A DNA stretch of 64,000 bases from Bradyrhizobium sp. CCGB12. Lineage in GTDB: Bacteria; Pseudomonadota; Alphaproteobacteria; Rhizobiales; Xanthobacteraceae. The stretch spans positions 2,914,001 through 2,978,000 of the forward strand of contig NZ_JANADO010000001.1 of the NCBI RefSeq assembly GCF_024199845.1, read 5' to 3'. The notes under the pieces are model-generated. The model did not search any database. It saw only the letters and a program-made list of their open reading frames with translations, and was not told where the DNA came from. A program made the position numbers and the translations under genes. Below, in pieces: positions 8,884 through 17,450 of the stretch (position 1 is its first letter; every line of letters starts with the position of its first letter).

Positions 8884-8979
8884 CACGCGTACCTTTCAGG
8901 CGTCATTTGGTCGTCTTGCCGGGGTAGAAAGTCGCAGCGTCGCTCCGTCCACCGGGTTGGCCTCGCGAGCAACGTTCGA

Positions 8980-9966
8980 TCAGCTATTGTCGGCAAGGCC
9001 CAGCATCAGCCGCATGTTCTGTACGGCTGCGCCCGAGGCGCCCTTGCCGAGATTGTCGAGCCGGGCGACCAGCACCGCCTGGTGATATTTGTCGCTGGCG
9101 AAGACGTAGAGCTCGAGCATGTTGGTCTCGTTGAGTGCCTCCGGCTCCAGCCGCCCGCCCTTGGTCGCCTCGTTCTGGAGCGGCATCACCGAGACGTATT
9201 TCGAGCCGGCATAGCGCGTTGCGAGGGCAGCCTGAAGATCAGCACCGCTGGGCTTGCCCGGCAGCGCGTCGAGCTGGAGCGGCACCGACACCAGCATGCC
9301 CTGCCGGTAGTTACCGACCGAGGGAATGAAGATCGGCCGCCGGGTCAGGTTCGAATAGAGCTGCATCTCCGGCAGATGCTTGTGCTCGAAGCCAAGGCCG
9401 TAGAGCTCGAAGGACGGCGCGCTGCCGTCTTCGAAGCTCGCGATCATCGACTTGCCGCCGCCGGAATAGCCGCTCACTGCGTTGACGGTGACGGGATAGT
9501 CAGGCGGCAACAGGCCGGCATCGACAATCGGCCGCAGCAGCGCGATCGCACCGGTCGGATAGCAGCCGGGATTCGAGACCTTTTTCGCGGCCTTGATCTT
9601 GCCGGCCTGGTCCGCCGTCAGCTCGGGAAAGCCATAGGCCCAGTCGGGCGCGACCCGGTAGGCGGTGGAGGCGTCCAGCACCTTCGGTCCCGAAGCGCCC
9701 ATGCTGTCGACCAGCGCGACGGTTTCCTTCGCGGCATCGTCGGGCAGGCAGAGGATGACGAGATCCACCTCCTCCATCAGCGCCTTCTTGGCCGCGGGGT
9801 CCTTGCGTTTGTCGTCGGCGATGGTCTTCACCGCGACGTCGCCCTGCAGCTTCAGCCGCTCGTTGATGCCGAGCCCGGTGGTGCCGGAGCCGCCGTCGAC
9901 GAAGACGGTGGCCGGCTTCTTCGCCGCGCCGGTGGTCGGGGCTTTCGTGGTCTCAGCGAGGCTCAT
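8980..9966 (-). CDS. argC: N-acetyl-gamma-glutamyl-phosphate reductase, type 2
   Basis: Same reaction as the neighbouring gene but from the shorter type 2 ArgC family. The 328 residues carry [18 protein letters not shown] as nucleotide loop and [14 protein letters not shown] with the catalytic Cys135. The first 20 residues form an Ala/Thr/Lys-rich tail before the domain. The ATG overlaps the stop of the paiB-like gene by four bases (ATGA), and AAAGGAG precedes it, so the two are translationally coupled. Having both ArgC types in tandem suggests duplicated control or different substrates; see the findings. Confidence 0.95.
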   Translation of the reverse strand: MSLAETTKAPTTGAAKKPATVFVDGGSGTTGLGINERLKLQGDVAVKTIADDKRKDPAAKKALMEEVDLVILCLPDDAAKETVALVDSMGASGPKVLDASTAYRVAPDWAYGFPELTADQAGKIKAAKKVSNPGCYPTGAIALLRPIVDAGLLPPDYPVTVNAVSGYSGGGKSMIASFEDGSAPSFELYGLGFEHKHLPEMQLYSNLTRRPIFIPSVGNYRQGMLVSVPLQLDALPGKPSGADLQAALATRYAGSKYVSVMPLQNEATKGGRLEPEALNETNMLELYVFASDKYHQAVLVARLDNLGKGASGAAVQNMRLMLGLADNS

Positions 9967-10643
9967 GGCGCGCTCCTTTCGAGCATGTTGGTGTCGTCTG
10001 CGAAAACTTGTTCAGTGAAGGCTTGCGGCCGGGTCTGCCGCATCAATTGCGAGATCTGCCTGGCGTCGGCATCGCCGTCGCCAAGCGCGCTCGCGATCGC
10101 TGCGTAGTCGGCATCCGACTTGTGCTGGTTCAGCTTGAAGCTGCCTTCGACCTCCTCAACCGTCATGACCAGACCCACGATCGCCTTCTTCATCGCCTCG
10201 AGCCGGCCCGCCGTCATCTTCGCCGATGTCCACGGTTTCTTCGGCAGCAGCCAGTTCTCGAACTTGTCGCTGAGCGTGTCGATCTGCACGGCCAGCTCGT
10301 CGTCCGACAACAGCCGCACCGGACCGCCGAGATGCACCGACTGGTAGAGCCAGGTCGGCACCTGATCCGGCGAGACGTACCAGTCCGGCGACACATAGGC
10401 ATCGGGACCGTTGACCGCGAGCAGCCAGGACGCAGCGCCGCCCGCAAGCTTTAGCAGCGGATTGTGACGGGCGACATGAAAGGCGGCCTGCGGCGTGCCG
10501 TCCGCCGCGTAGGTCAGATAGAACGGCAGCGGCGATGCGACCGGCTTGTGGCCGTCGAAGGCGCACATGGTGCCGAAGCCGCGCGCCTCGGCGAATTTCA
10601 GGCTCGCGGCGCGGTCCTGCTTGAAAAAGGGTGGCGTATACAT
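9963..10643 (-). CDS. FMN-binding PaiB-family protein
   Basis: A 226-residue protein of the PaiB / FMN-binding negative transcriptional regulator family. It starts [11 protein letters not shown] and contains [12 protein letters not shown] and the FMN-site [12 protein letters not shown] segment ([13 protein letters not shown]), with [14 protein letters not shown] in the middle. These proteins fold as split barrels that bind flavin; PaiB of Bacillus affects sporulation and protease genes, but a DNA-binding role elsewhere is unproven. AGGAG precedes the ATG at 10641-10643. It is the first gene of the run with the two argC genes and lies behind the candidate Arg leader. Confidence 0.88.
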   Translation of the reverse strand: MYTPPFFKQDRAASLKFAEARGFGTMCAFDGHKPVASPLPFYLTYAADGTPQAAFHVARHNPLLKLAGGAASWLLAVNGPDAYVSPDWYVSPDQVPTWLYQSVHLGGPVRLLSDDELAVQIDTLSDKFENWLLPKKPWTSAKMTAGRLEAMKKAIVGLVMTVEEVEGSFKLNQHKSDADYAAIASALGDGDADARQISQLMRQTRPQAFTEQVFADDTNMLERSAP

Positions 10644-10697
10644 CGTGGTCTCCTGCTGGGCCTCCTTGGGAAGCCGCCGGATCAGATCGCGCTGACA

Positions 10698-10730
10698 GGA
10701 GAAAGAATGCCGCGGATCGGATCCAGCGGC
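10698..10730 (-). terminator. Candidate attenuator terminator of the argC operon
   Basis: On the minus strand GCCGC-t-GGA pairs with TCC-GCGGC around a five-base loop (10709-10730). It is followed by ATTCTTTCTCC (10698-10708), a pyrimidine/T-rich tail. It lies between the Arg-rich leader frame and the ribosome site of the paiB-like gene, where an attenuator terminator is expected. Confidence 0.45.
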
Positions 10731-10743
10731 AAAGACGATGATC

Positions 10744-10821
10744 TCAAACGCGATCGACCGCCCAAACCGCAAGAGTGCGGCGGCGGCGACGGGCGAACAG
10801 GATGGTCGCGGCGTTGATCAT
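10744..10821 (-). CDS. Candidate arginine leader peptide (25 codons)
   Basis: A 25-codon frame beginning MINAATILFARRRRR, with five consecutive Arg codons (CGT and four CGC) and a sixth Arg near the end, closed by TGA at 10744. Its ATG lies about two bases after the start site predicted from the promoter at 10830-10858, so the transcript would be leaderless or nearly so, like the trpL leader of rhizobia. The Arg codons sit in the ascending arm of a small hairpin (CCGCA-CTCT-TGCGG). A terminator-like hairpin follows, then the paiB-like and argC genes. Translation is inferred, not shown. In GC-rich DNA, Arg runs also occur by chance. Confidence 0.5.
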   Translation of the reverse strand: MINAATILFARRRRRTLAVWAVDRV

Positions 10822-10829
10822 GGCGCGGG

Positions 10830-10858
10830 CCTATAAGGCCGGCGGGTTCCAGGGTCAA
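10830..10858 (-). promoter_or_regulatory. Sigma-70-type promoter of the Arg leader and argC run
   Basis: On the minus strand TTGACC (10853-10858), a 17-base spacer and TATAGG (10830-10835). Initiation would fall near 10822-10824, directly before the ATG of the Arg-rich frame. The region to the right up to 11020 carries no gene I can support. Confidence 0.6.
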
Positions 10859-11020
10859 GTCAAATCCGTGGCGTTCGCGGGCAGGTTGCCGCACCCGCAC
10901 TGATGTCATCGGGGTGCAGCGGAATTTCCGTTAAGCATAGGGGTTCCCGAGAATGACCGACGCGACACAACCCCGCCGGTCCGTGTGCCTTTCGTTCGCA
11001 ACCCAGCCCAGGACATCGCC

Positions 11021-12016
11021 ATGACCGAGATTACTCGTCGTGCAACGCTAGCCGGCGCCGCCGCCTCGGCGCTCCTGCCCTTCGTGAAGACCTCGCCCGC
11101 GAGCGCTGCCGCGCCCCCGGCTGCGTCCCAGAATGCGAGCTTCTACCGCTACAATGTCGGCAGCCACCAGATCACGGTGGTCTGCGACGGCGTCATTACG
11201 GTCAACCTGACCGACAATTACGCGGCCGGCGCCAGCAAGGACGACGTCAACAAGGTCTTTGCCGAGCATCACCTGCCGGCCGACAAGGTCACCCACACCT
11301 TCAATCCCGTGGTCGTCAACACCGGGCCGAAGCTCGTCGTCATCGACACCGGTCTCGGGCCCGACCAGTTCACGCAGACCAAGGGCAAGGTGGGCCAATT
11401 CCACAACAACCTCGCAGCCGCCAGCATCGACCGCGCGGCGGTCGACACCGTCATCATCTCGCACTTCCACGGCGACCACATCAACGGCCTGCTCGCGGCC
11501 GAGAACAAGCCGGCCTTCCCCAACGCCGAGATCATGGTGCCGGCGGTGGAATGGAAGTTCTGGATGGACGACGGTGAGATGAGCAAGGGGACCGGCAATC
11601 CCATCCTCGAAAACAACTTCAAGAACATCCGCCGCGTGTTCGATGCGCTCGGCCGCAAGGTCACGCAATACGAGTCCGGCAAGGAAGTCGCGCCCGGCAT
11701 CACCTCGGTGGCAAGCCCGGGCCACACGCCGGGGCACAACTCCTTCATCGTCGCCTCGGGCTCCGAGAAGGTGCTGGTGCAGGTCGACATCACCGCGGGC
11801 GCGGCGTTCCTGTTCGTGAAGCACCCTGAGTGGAACATCGCCTCCGATGTCGACAAGCCGCTGGCGCAGCAGACACGGCGAAAGCTCTACGACATGGCGA
11901 TCGCCGAGAAGATGCCGATCCAGGCCTTCCATGCCGCCTTCCCCGGTCTCGTCCGGGTCGAGAAGGACGGCTCCGGCTATCGCTGGGTTCCTGCGATCTG
12001 GAACGCCTCGCTGTAG
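11021..12016 (+). CDS. Tat-exported MBL-fold metallo-hydrolase
   Basis: A 331-residue metallo-beta-lactamase-fold hydrolase. The N-terminus TEITRRATLAGAAASALL is a twin-arginine signal, with Ala-rich cleavage region ASAAAPPAA near residue 30, so the mature enzyme is periplasmic. Metal ligands are seen in IISHFHGDHINGL (HxHxDH), SPGHTPGHNSF (His) and a later VDITAG Asp. The terminal part resembles the AHL-lactonase/QuiP and alkylsulfatase-like group, but the substrate is unknown. The start at 11021 has AGGA ten bases upstream. It faces the dedA gene. Confidence 0.88.
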   Translation: MTEITRRATLAGAAASALLPFVKTSPASAAAPPAASQNASFYRYNVGSHQITVVCDGVITVNLTDNYAAGASKDDVNKVFAEHHLPADKVTHTFNPVVVNTGPKLVVIDTGLGPDQFTQTKGKVGQFHNNLAAASIDRAAVDTVIISHFHGDHINGLLAAENKPAFPNAEIMVPAVEWKFWMDDGEMSKGTGNPILENNFKNIRRVFDALGRKVTQYESGKEVAPGITSVASPGHTPGHNSFIVASGSEKVLVQVDITAGAAFLFVKHPEWNIASDVDKPLAQQTRRKLYDMAIAEKMPIQAFHAAFPGLVRVEKDGSGYRWVPAIWNASL

Positions 12017-12054
12017 GCTGCCTCAGGCCCTGGCCGGGCGGCCCTGCTGCCCGG

Positions 12055-12585
12055 TCAGATCAGACGCCAGGTCCATTCCATCAGCTTCGCGATCACGTCG
12101 CCGAACAGCAGCAGTGCCGCCGACCAGACCAGCGCCGAGACGAAATTGGCGATCTGGAAGCTCCAATAGGGCATCTCGAAGATGCCGGCCGCGAGCGGTA
12201 CCGAAGCGCGCAAGGGGCCGAAGAAGCGGCCGATGAAGATGCTCGGCACGCCCCACTTCCGCACGAAGGCCTCGCCCCTCGGCAGGAGTTCCGGATAGCG
12301 CGAGAGCGGCCATATCTGGGCGACCCTCTCCTTGTAGCGGAAGCCGAACCAGTAGGAGACCCAGTCGCCGAGTGCCGCGCCGAGGCCGCCGGCGATCCAG
12401 ACTGGATAGAAGCTGATGCCGCTCACCCCGATCAACGCACCGATCCCCACCAGCGCGCCCCAGGCCGGGATCAGCAGCGAGATGAAGGCAAGCGACTCGC
12501 CGAAGGCGAGCACGAACACGATCGGGGCCGCCCAAGCCTGGTGAGCGCGCACGAAGTCGGCCAGGGCGTGCGCAAACTGCTCCAT
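12055..12585 (-). CDS. DedA family membrane protein
   Basis: A 176-residue inner-membrane protein of the DedA/VTT family, involved in undecaprenyl-phosphate or phospholipid translocation and membrane homeostasis. Diagnostic segments are FGESLAFISLLIPAWGAL, the glycine helix GGLGAALGDWVSYWFG and the conserved GRFFGPLRASVPLAAG near residues 118-133. Four to five hydrophobic helices are visible. It is shorter than E. coli YqjA but complete for the family. The intergenic space to parE is 276 bases. Confidence 0.88.
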   Translation of the reverse strand: MEQFAHALADFVRAHQAWAAPIVFVLAFGESLAFISLLIPAWGALVGIGALIGVSGISFYPVWIAGGLGAALGDWVSYWFGFRYKERVAQIWPLSRYPELLPRGEAFVRKWGVPSIFIGRFFGPLRASVPLAAGIFEMPYWSFQIANFVSALVWSAALLLFGDVIAKLMEWTWRLI

Positions 12586-12650
12586 TCCAGATTTAGCCTT
12601 CTCGCCCTATCTCAAGGTGCTGCTCGATGAAAAGGACTGGTAAGCCAAGG

Positions 12651-12676
12651 GCTTGTGTGACATCAAGTCACAAAGC
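12651..12676. repeat. Inverted repeat between dedA and parE
   Basis: TGTGAC-ATCAA-GTCACA (12656-12672) lies inside a longer imperfect hairpin with GCTT and AAGC ends. It is followed by CCCGGGCCCGGG. The TGTGA...TCACA halves have seven bases between them, one more than a CRP site. It may be an operator of dedA or parE, or simply a structure. Confidence 0.35.
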
Positions 12677-12861
12677 CCGGGCCCGGGTGTGCTGGGACGT
12701 CAAATTGCCGGGAACTGACGTGCCTACGGCGTAAAATCGCCGGGATTGGCTCCCAACCACACGGCCCGGCCCGCCCCCGCGGTAACCTTTCCAAGTCAGA
12801 AGTGGCATAGTCGGCCTAACCGATTCGCCGCTGATGCGGCCCTCAAAATGTATCAAGATAT

Positions 12862-14910
12862 ATGTCCAAGCAGTTGAAAACCAAAGCGAAAGACGACCTG
12901 TTCGGTGCCGACGAGCCGAAGTCTCGCGCGCCGGCCGCCAAGACCCCCTCACGCGCAAGCGGCGCGGAAGCAGACTACACGGCGGCTGACATCGAGGTGC
13001 TCGAGGGCCTGGAACCGGTGCGACGCCGGCCTGGCATGTATATCGGCGGCACCGACGAGAAGGCCCTGCATCATCTCTTCGCCGAGGTCATCGACAACTC
13101 CATGGACGAGGCGCTGGCCGGGCACGCGACCTTCATCGGCGTTGAGCTGAGCGCGGACGGTTTTCTGACCGTCACCGACAACGGCCGCGGCATCCCGATC
13201 GATCCGCATCCGAAATTTCCGAAGAAGTCGGCGCTCGAAGTCATCATGTGCACGCTGCATTCGGGCGGCAAGTTCGACTCCAAGGTCTACGAGACCTCGG
13301 GCGGTCTGCACGGCGTCGGCATCTCCGTGGTGAACGCCCTCTCCTCGCGTCTCGAGGTCGAGGTCGCGCGCAGCCAGAAGCTTTACCGCATGATTTTCGA
13401 GCGCGGCCATCCCAAGGGCAAGCTCGAGGATCTCGGCAAGATCAACAACCGCCGCGGCACGCGCGTGCGCTTCAAGCCCGACACCGACATCTTCGGCGCC
13501 AAGGCCGCGTTCAAGCCGCAGCGCCTGTTCAAGATGACGCGCTCGAAGGCGTATCTGTTCGGCGGCGTCGAGATCCGCTGGAATTGCGCGCCCGAGCTGC
13601 TCAAGGGCGTCGAGGACGTGCCGGCGGAGGCGACGTTCCACTTCCCCGGCGGTCTCAAGGATTATCTCGCTGCGGCGATCCATGCCGACACGCTGGTGCA
13701 TCCCGATATCTTCTCTGGCAAGTCCGGCCGTAACGGCGCGCATGGCGCCTGTGAATGGGCGGTGGCCTGGACCGCGGATGCCGACGGTTTTCTGTCGTCC
13801 TACACCAACACCGTGCCAACGCCTGACGGCGGTACGCACGAATCCGGCCTGCGCAGCGCGCTCTTGCGCGGCCTGAAGGATCACGCCGAGCGCGTCGGCC
13901 AGGGCAAGCGCGCAGCGTCCGTCACCTCCGAAGACGTGATGGTCGGTGCCGCCGTGATGCTCTCGGTGTTCGTGCGCGAGCCCGAATTCCAGGGCCAGAC
14001 CAAGGATCGTCTCGCCACCGCCGAAGCACAGCGCATCGTCGAGCAGGCGATGAAGGATCCATTCGACCATTGGCTCTCGGGCAATCCGAACCAGGCCAAC
14101 AGGCTGCTCGACTTCGTGGTCGACCGCGCCGAGGAGCGGCTGCGCCGCCGCCAGGAAAAAGAGACCGCGCGGAAAACCGCCGGCAAGAAGCTGCGCCTGC
14201 CCGGCAAGCTCGCCGACTGCACCGACGCCGGCACCGAAGGCTCCGAGCTCTTCATCGTCGAGGGTGACTCGGCCGGCGGCAGCGCCAAGCAGGCGCGCGA
14301 TCGCAAGACCCAGGCCGTGCTGCCGCTGCGCGGCAAGATCCTCAACGTCGCTTCCGCCGGCAAGGACAAGCTGACGGCGAACGCCCAGCTCTCCGATCTC
14401 GTGCAGGCGATCGGCTGCGGCCAGCTTCTGCATTACCGCGAAGAGGATCTGCGCTATCAGCGCATCATCATCATGACCGACGCCGACGTCGACGGCGCGC
14501 ACATCGCTTCGCTCCTGATCACCTTCTTCTACCGGCAGATGCCGCGGCTGATCGATGAAGGCCACCTCTTCCTGGCGGTGCCGCCGCTCTACAAGCTCAC
14601 GCACGGATCGAAGTCGGTCTACGCCCGCGACGACAAGCACAAGGAGGCGTTGCTCAAGAGCGAGTTCAACGCCAACGCCAAGGTCGAGGTGAACCGCTTC
14701 AAAGGCCTCGGCGAGATGATGCCGGCGCAGCTCAAGGAAACCACCATGGATCCGAGCAAGCGAACGCTTCTCAAGGTGGTGCTGCTCGCCGACGACCGCG
14801 ACACGACCGCGGATTCGGTGGAGCGCCTGATGGGCACCAAGGCCGAGGCGCGGTTTGCTTTCATCTCGGACAAGGCCGAATTCGCCAGCGAGGAGCTGCT
14901 GGACGTCTGA
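12862..14910 (+). CDS. parE: DNA topoisomerase IV subunit B
   Basis: The ATPase subunit of topoisomerase IV, which separates replicated chromosomes with ParC. The 682 residues contain the GHKL ATPase motifs (NSMDEALAGH, VTDNGRGIPID, SGGLHGVGISVVNALS), the transducer domain, and a TOPRIM domain with EGDSAGGSAKQARDR and MTDADVDGAHIASLL. The length and the absence of a long insert fit ParE rather than GyrB. The N-terminal 35 residues are a Lys/Ala-rich tail seen in rhizobial ParE. The ATG follows a weak AAGAT sequence. A strong terminator begins 36 bases after the stop. Confidence 0.95.
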   Translation: MSKQLKTKAKDDLFGADEPKSRAPAAKTPSRASGAEADYTAADIEVLEGLEPVRRRPGMYIGGTDEKALHHLFAEVIDNSMDEALAGHATFIGVELSADGFLTVTDNGRGIPIDPHPKFPKKSALEVIMCTLHSGGKFDSKVYETSGGLHGVGISVVNALSSRLEVEVARSQKLYRMIFERGHPKGKLEDLGKINNRRGTRVRFKPDTDIFGAKAAFKPQRLFKMTRSKAYLFGGVEIRWNCAPELLKGVEDVPAEATFHFPGGLKDYLAAAIHADTLVHPDIFSGKSGRNGAHGACEWAVAWTADADGFLSSYTNTVPTPDGGTHESGLRSALLRGLKDHAERVGQGKRAASVTSEDVMVGAAVMLSVFVREPEFQGQTKDRLATAEAQRIVEQAMKDPFDHWLSGNPNQANRLLDFVVDRAEERLRRRQEKETARKTAGKKLRLPGKLADCTDAGTEGSELFIVEGDSAGGSAKQARDRKTQAVLPLRGKILNVASAGKDKLTANAQLSDLVQAIGCGQLLHYREEDLRYQRIIIMTDADVDGAHIASLLITFFYRQMPRLIDEGHLFLAVPPLYKLTHGSKSVYARDDKHKEALLKSEFNANAKVEVNRFKGLGEMMPAQLKETTMDPSKRTLLKVVLLADDRDTTADSVERLMGTKAEARFAFISDKAEFASEELLDV

Positions 14911-14946
14911 TCCGCCAACCTGGCGCGCGGCCACTTCCCAGAAAGA

Positions 14947-14975
14947 GCCCCGGCCTAACCGCCGGGGCGCTTTCA
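14947..14975 (+). terminator. Rho-independent terminator of parE
   Basis: GCCCCGGC (14947-14954), loop CTAACC, GCCGGGGC (14961-14968), then GCTTTCATTT. It sits shortly after the parE stop at 14910. Confidence 0.8.
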
Positions 14976-15356
14976 TTTGGGAGGAAGAATCGCCATCCCT
15001 ACAACCCTGCCAGTGGTCCGCGCCGGGGGATTCGCGCGCCGTTATAGGGCGACTCGGCCAACGACTCACGGAACCAGGGCTGAGGCAGGAAGACCTCCAT
15101 TTCAGACAAACCCGAATTCGCTAACGAGACCTTACCAAAAACCAATCTCGCAATATTGACGCAACATATTGATAATACAAATATATTTTGGATCATAGTA
15201 GCAACGACCCAAATCCTTGCCAGTGGGCGTTTTCCCGCGACTGTGCCTGCCCGGCAACAGCATTTCAGCAGGAAACGTCTATAGTCCGGTCATCAGATCA
15301 CACGGACTTCAGCGCGCTCGCGCCCTCTACGACAGACCAAGGTTGGGGATTTTGAC
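14976..15356. other. Gene-free region upstream of the porin gene
   Basis: About 380 bases without a supported gene. Roughly 15120-15210 is clearly AT-richer than the surroundings, with TTGACG, repeated ATATT and TATTTTGGATCATA. It is the likely promoter area of the outer-membrane protein at 15357. I cannot fix one promoter with confidence. Confidence 0.4.
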
Positions 15357-16142
15357 ATGAAAAAGACTTTGCTCGCTCTGACCGCGGTTGCGGCGATGAC
15401 CGGTTCGGCTTCGGCGGCCGACCTTGGCGCCCGTCCCTACGTGAAGGCCCCTGCGCCCGCGCCGGTGGCAAACTGGACCGGCTTCTATGTCTTCGGCGGC
15501 GGCGGTGGCGGTCTCTCGAATTCTGATCAGACCGTTGTGGATACGGTTTCCGGCACCCCGCTGACCATCACCCAGCGCCAGGGTGGCTCGGGCTGGTTCG
15601 GCACGGTCGGCGCCGGTTACGACTGGCAGTTCAGCGGTACGTGGGTCGCCGGCGTGTTCGCCGACGGTCAGTTCGGCAGCATCCGCGGCACTGTTCAGGA
15701 TCCGATCTTCGGCCTCACCGGTTCCCAGAAGCTGGAAACCTCTTGGGCTGCGGGTGTTCGCCTCGGCTGGCTGGTCGCCCCGAACGTTCTCTCCTACGTC
15801 AACGGCGGTTACTCCGGCGCTCACTTCGGCCGGACCAATTTGACGGACCTCGCGGGCGTTCCCGTTGGCGGCCACATCAACAGCTACAACCGCAATGGTT
15901 GGTTCGTCGGCGGCGGCGTCGAGAACAGCCTGAATATCTTCGGCATCACCTCGCCCGGCTGGTTCATGAAGACCGAGTATCGTTCGGCCTTCTACGACCA
16001 AAAGACCCACGATGAAATCGACGATGTCACCGGCCTCCCGACCGGCGTCAACAGCATCCGCTCCAACAGCTGGAACCAGACGATCTCGACCTCGCTGGTC
16101 TACCGCTTCAACTGGACCGGTCCGGTCGTCGCGAAGTACTGA
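15357..16142 (+). CDS. Outer-membrane beta-barrel porin-like protein
   Basis: A 261-residue protein with a clean signal peptide (MKKTLLALTAVAAMTGSASA) cut before ADLGARPYVKAPA, the typical mature start of rhizobial Omp25/RopB-type barrels. The mature part has alternating aromatic and polar beta strands (WTGFYVFGGGGGG, GWFGTVGAGYDWQF) and ends in the barrel signal YRFNWTGPVVAKY. It belongs to the Omp25/31 family of small barrels with no proven transport role. A terminator (16165-16192) follows the stop. A related porin lies at 17528-18301 on the other strand. Confidence 0.92.
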   Translation: MKKTLLALTAVAAMTGSASAADLGARPYVKAPAPAPVANWTGFYVFGGGGGGLSNSDQTVVDTVSGTPLTITQRQGGSGWFGTVGAGYDWQFSGTWVAGVFADGQFGSIRGTVQDPIFGLTGSQKLETSWAAGVRLGWLVAPNVLSYVNGGYSGAHFGRTNLTDLAGVPVGGHINSYNRNGWFVGGGVENSLNIFGITSPGWFMKTEYRSAFYDQKTHDEIDDVTGLPTGVNSIRSNSWNQTISTSLVYRFNWTGPVVAKY

Positions 16143-16162
16143 TCTGACCTCACCTTCAGACG

Positions 16163-16300
16163 TCAAAGCCCCGGCATCGTCCGGGGCTTTTTCGTTGCGG
16201 CGTACCTTGGCGCGTGACGCCGAACGATGGCATGGGCCGCAACCAGCGCGGCTGCGGCGGCAAAGCCCACGACAGCCAGGACGATCTTGCGCGTGGACAT
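16163..16300 (-). CDS. Small membrane protein (45 residues)
   Basis: Starts MSTRKIVLAVVGFAAAAALV and has one hydrophobic helix followed by a basic tail. The ATG at 16298-16300 has an excellent ribosome site, GGGAGGACCT. The last residues (TKKPRTMPGL) are read through the porin terminator hairpin, so the C-terminus may be incidental. It is divergent from the 61-residue gene at 16437. Function unknown. Confidence 0.5.
   Translation of the reverse strand: MSTRKIVLAVVGFAAAAALVAAHAIVRRHAPRYAATKKPRTMPGL
16165..16192 (+). terminator. Terminator of the 15357 porin gene
   Basis: AAAGCCCCGG-CATCGT-CCGGGGCTTTTT: a perfect stem with a T run, 22 bases after the porin stop. Confidence 0.88.
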
Positions 16301-16436
16301 AGGTCCTCCCTGCGGCCCTGCGCCGGGGGCCCATTGTATCCGAACCGAAGCTACGGCTAGTCTGCCTCCGAGTTTTCGCGCCTCGCGGCAATCGTCATGC
16401 TGCGTCGCGACAGAAGCGGACCGATGGGAGGAATGC

Positions 16437-16622
16437 ATGCGCAGATTTCTGCTGATCGCAGGCCTGTTTGCGACTGCCGTCGGGCTGCTCTGGATCGGAC
16501 AGGGCACGGGCACGGTTGCCTGGCCGCGATCGAGCTTCATGGTCAACCAGCTGCAATGGGCCGGCTATGGTGCAGCCATGGCCGGATTCGGGCTGGTGCT
16601 GATCTGGCAGAGCAACCAATAG
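16437..16622 (+). CDS. Small conserved inner-membrane protein (61 residues)
   Basis: Starts MRRFLLIAGLFATAVGLLW and has two hydrophobic segments with a short loop (GQGTGTVAWP, then NQLQWAGYG). The ATG at 16437 is five bases after GGAGG, which decides it against the longer frame. I recall similar 60-residue two-helix proteins in Bradyrhizobium and Rhodopseudomonas annotated as hypothetical. It ends 21 bases before the SDR gene and may be in the same transcript. Function unknown. Confidence 0.7.
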   Translation: MRRFLLIAGLFATAVGLLWIGQGTGTVAWPRSSFMVNQLQWAGYGAAMAGFGLVLIWQSNQ

Positions 16623-16643
16623 AAGAAACCAAGGAATAGAGTC

Positions 16644-17414
16644 ATGACATCCAGCCGGTTCGATCTTCGCGGCAAGGTCGCCATCGTAACAGGAGGCAAT
16701 GGCGGCATCGGGCTCGGCCTGGCCCACGGCCTCGCCGATGCCGGCGCTGATATCGCCGTGGTCGGGCGCAACGAAACCAAGTCGGCGGGCGCCGTCGCTG
16801 ATCTCAAAGCGCGCGGCGTGAAGGCGATTTCCGTCGCCACCGACGTCACTGACAAAGCGGCGGTCGCCGCCATGATCGATCGCGTCGTGAAGGAGCTCGG
16901 CCGTATCGATATCCTCATCAACAATGCCGGCATGAGCATCCGCAAGCCCCCGCACGAGCTCGAACTCGACGAGTGGAACAAGGTGATCGACACCAACCTC
17001 ACCAGCGCCTTCGTGTGCTCGAAGCTGGCCTATCCGGCCCTGAAGGCATCCGGCAACGGCAAGGTGATCAACATCGGCTCCATGATGTCGATCTTCGGCG
17101 CGAGCTTCGCGACCGCCTATGCGGCGAGCAAGGGCGGGATCGTGCAATACACGCGCGCCTGCGCCAATGCGTGGGCGCCCGACAACATCCAGGTCAACGC
17201 CATCCTGCCGGGCTGGATCGACACCGATCTCACCCGCGGCGCGCGGCAGGAGGTGTCCGGGCTGCACGAGCGCGTGCTGGCGCGCACGCCTGCGGGGCGT
17301 TGGGGCGACATCGACGACTTCGCCGGCATCGCCGTGTTCCTCGCCTCGCCTGCCTCGAACTTCGTCACGGGCACCGCGATCCCCGTCGACGGCGGCTTCT
17401 CGGTGATGGCCTGA
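16644..17414 (+). CDS. Short-chain dehydrogenase/reductase
   Basis: A 256-residue classical SDR. The nucleotide loop is VTGGNGGIGLGLAHGL, the structural motif is NNAGMS, and the catalytic set is Asn-Ser-Tyr-Lys with GSMMSIFG and YAASKGG. VPVDGG-like C-terminus (IPVDGGFSVMA) is complete. The basic/acidic pattern after the second strand (VGRNETKS) suggests NADP as possible cofactor. It resembles 2-deoxy-D-gluconate 3-dehydrogenase and glucose 1-dehydrogenase-like enzymes, but the substrate is not determined. It is downstream of the 61-residue membrane protein and ends at a strong bidirectional terminator. Confidence 0.9.
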   Translation: MTSSRFDLRGKVAIVTGGNGGIGLGLAHGLADAGADIAVVGRNETKSAGAVADLKARGVKAISVATDVTDKAAVAAMIDRVVKELGRIDILINNAGMSIRKPPHELELDEWNKVIDTNLTSAFVCSKLAYPALKASGNGKVINIGSMMSIFGASFATAYAASKGGIVQYTRACANAWAPDNIQVNAILPGWIDTDLTRGARQEVSGLHERVLARTPAGRWGDIDDFAGIAVFLASPASNFVTGTAIPVDGGFSVMA

Positions 17415-17450
17415 GCCCAGCTCTGCCCCAACGAGGCTGCACGCAAAAAG

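Noticed and set aside
10682..10909. A 75-residue minus-strand frame upstream of the paiB-like gene
   Set aside because: It has no ribosome site and crosses the leader hairpins; the 25-codon frame with the promoter explains the region better.
12656..12672. CRP/FNR-type site TGTGA...TCACA
   Set aside because: The spacer is seven bases and not six (CRP), and no other support exists. It is kept only as an inverted repeat.
12949..15069. A 706-residue frame antisense to parE
   Set aside because: High-GC shadow of parE with no domain and no ribosome site.
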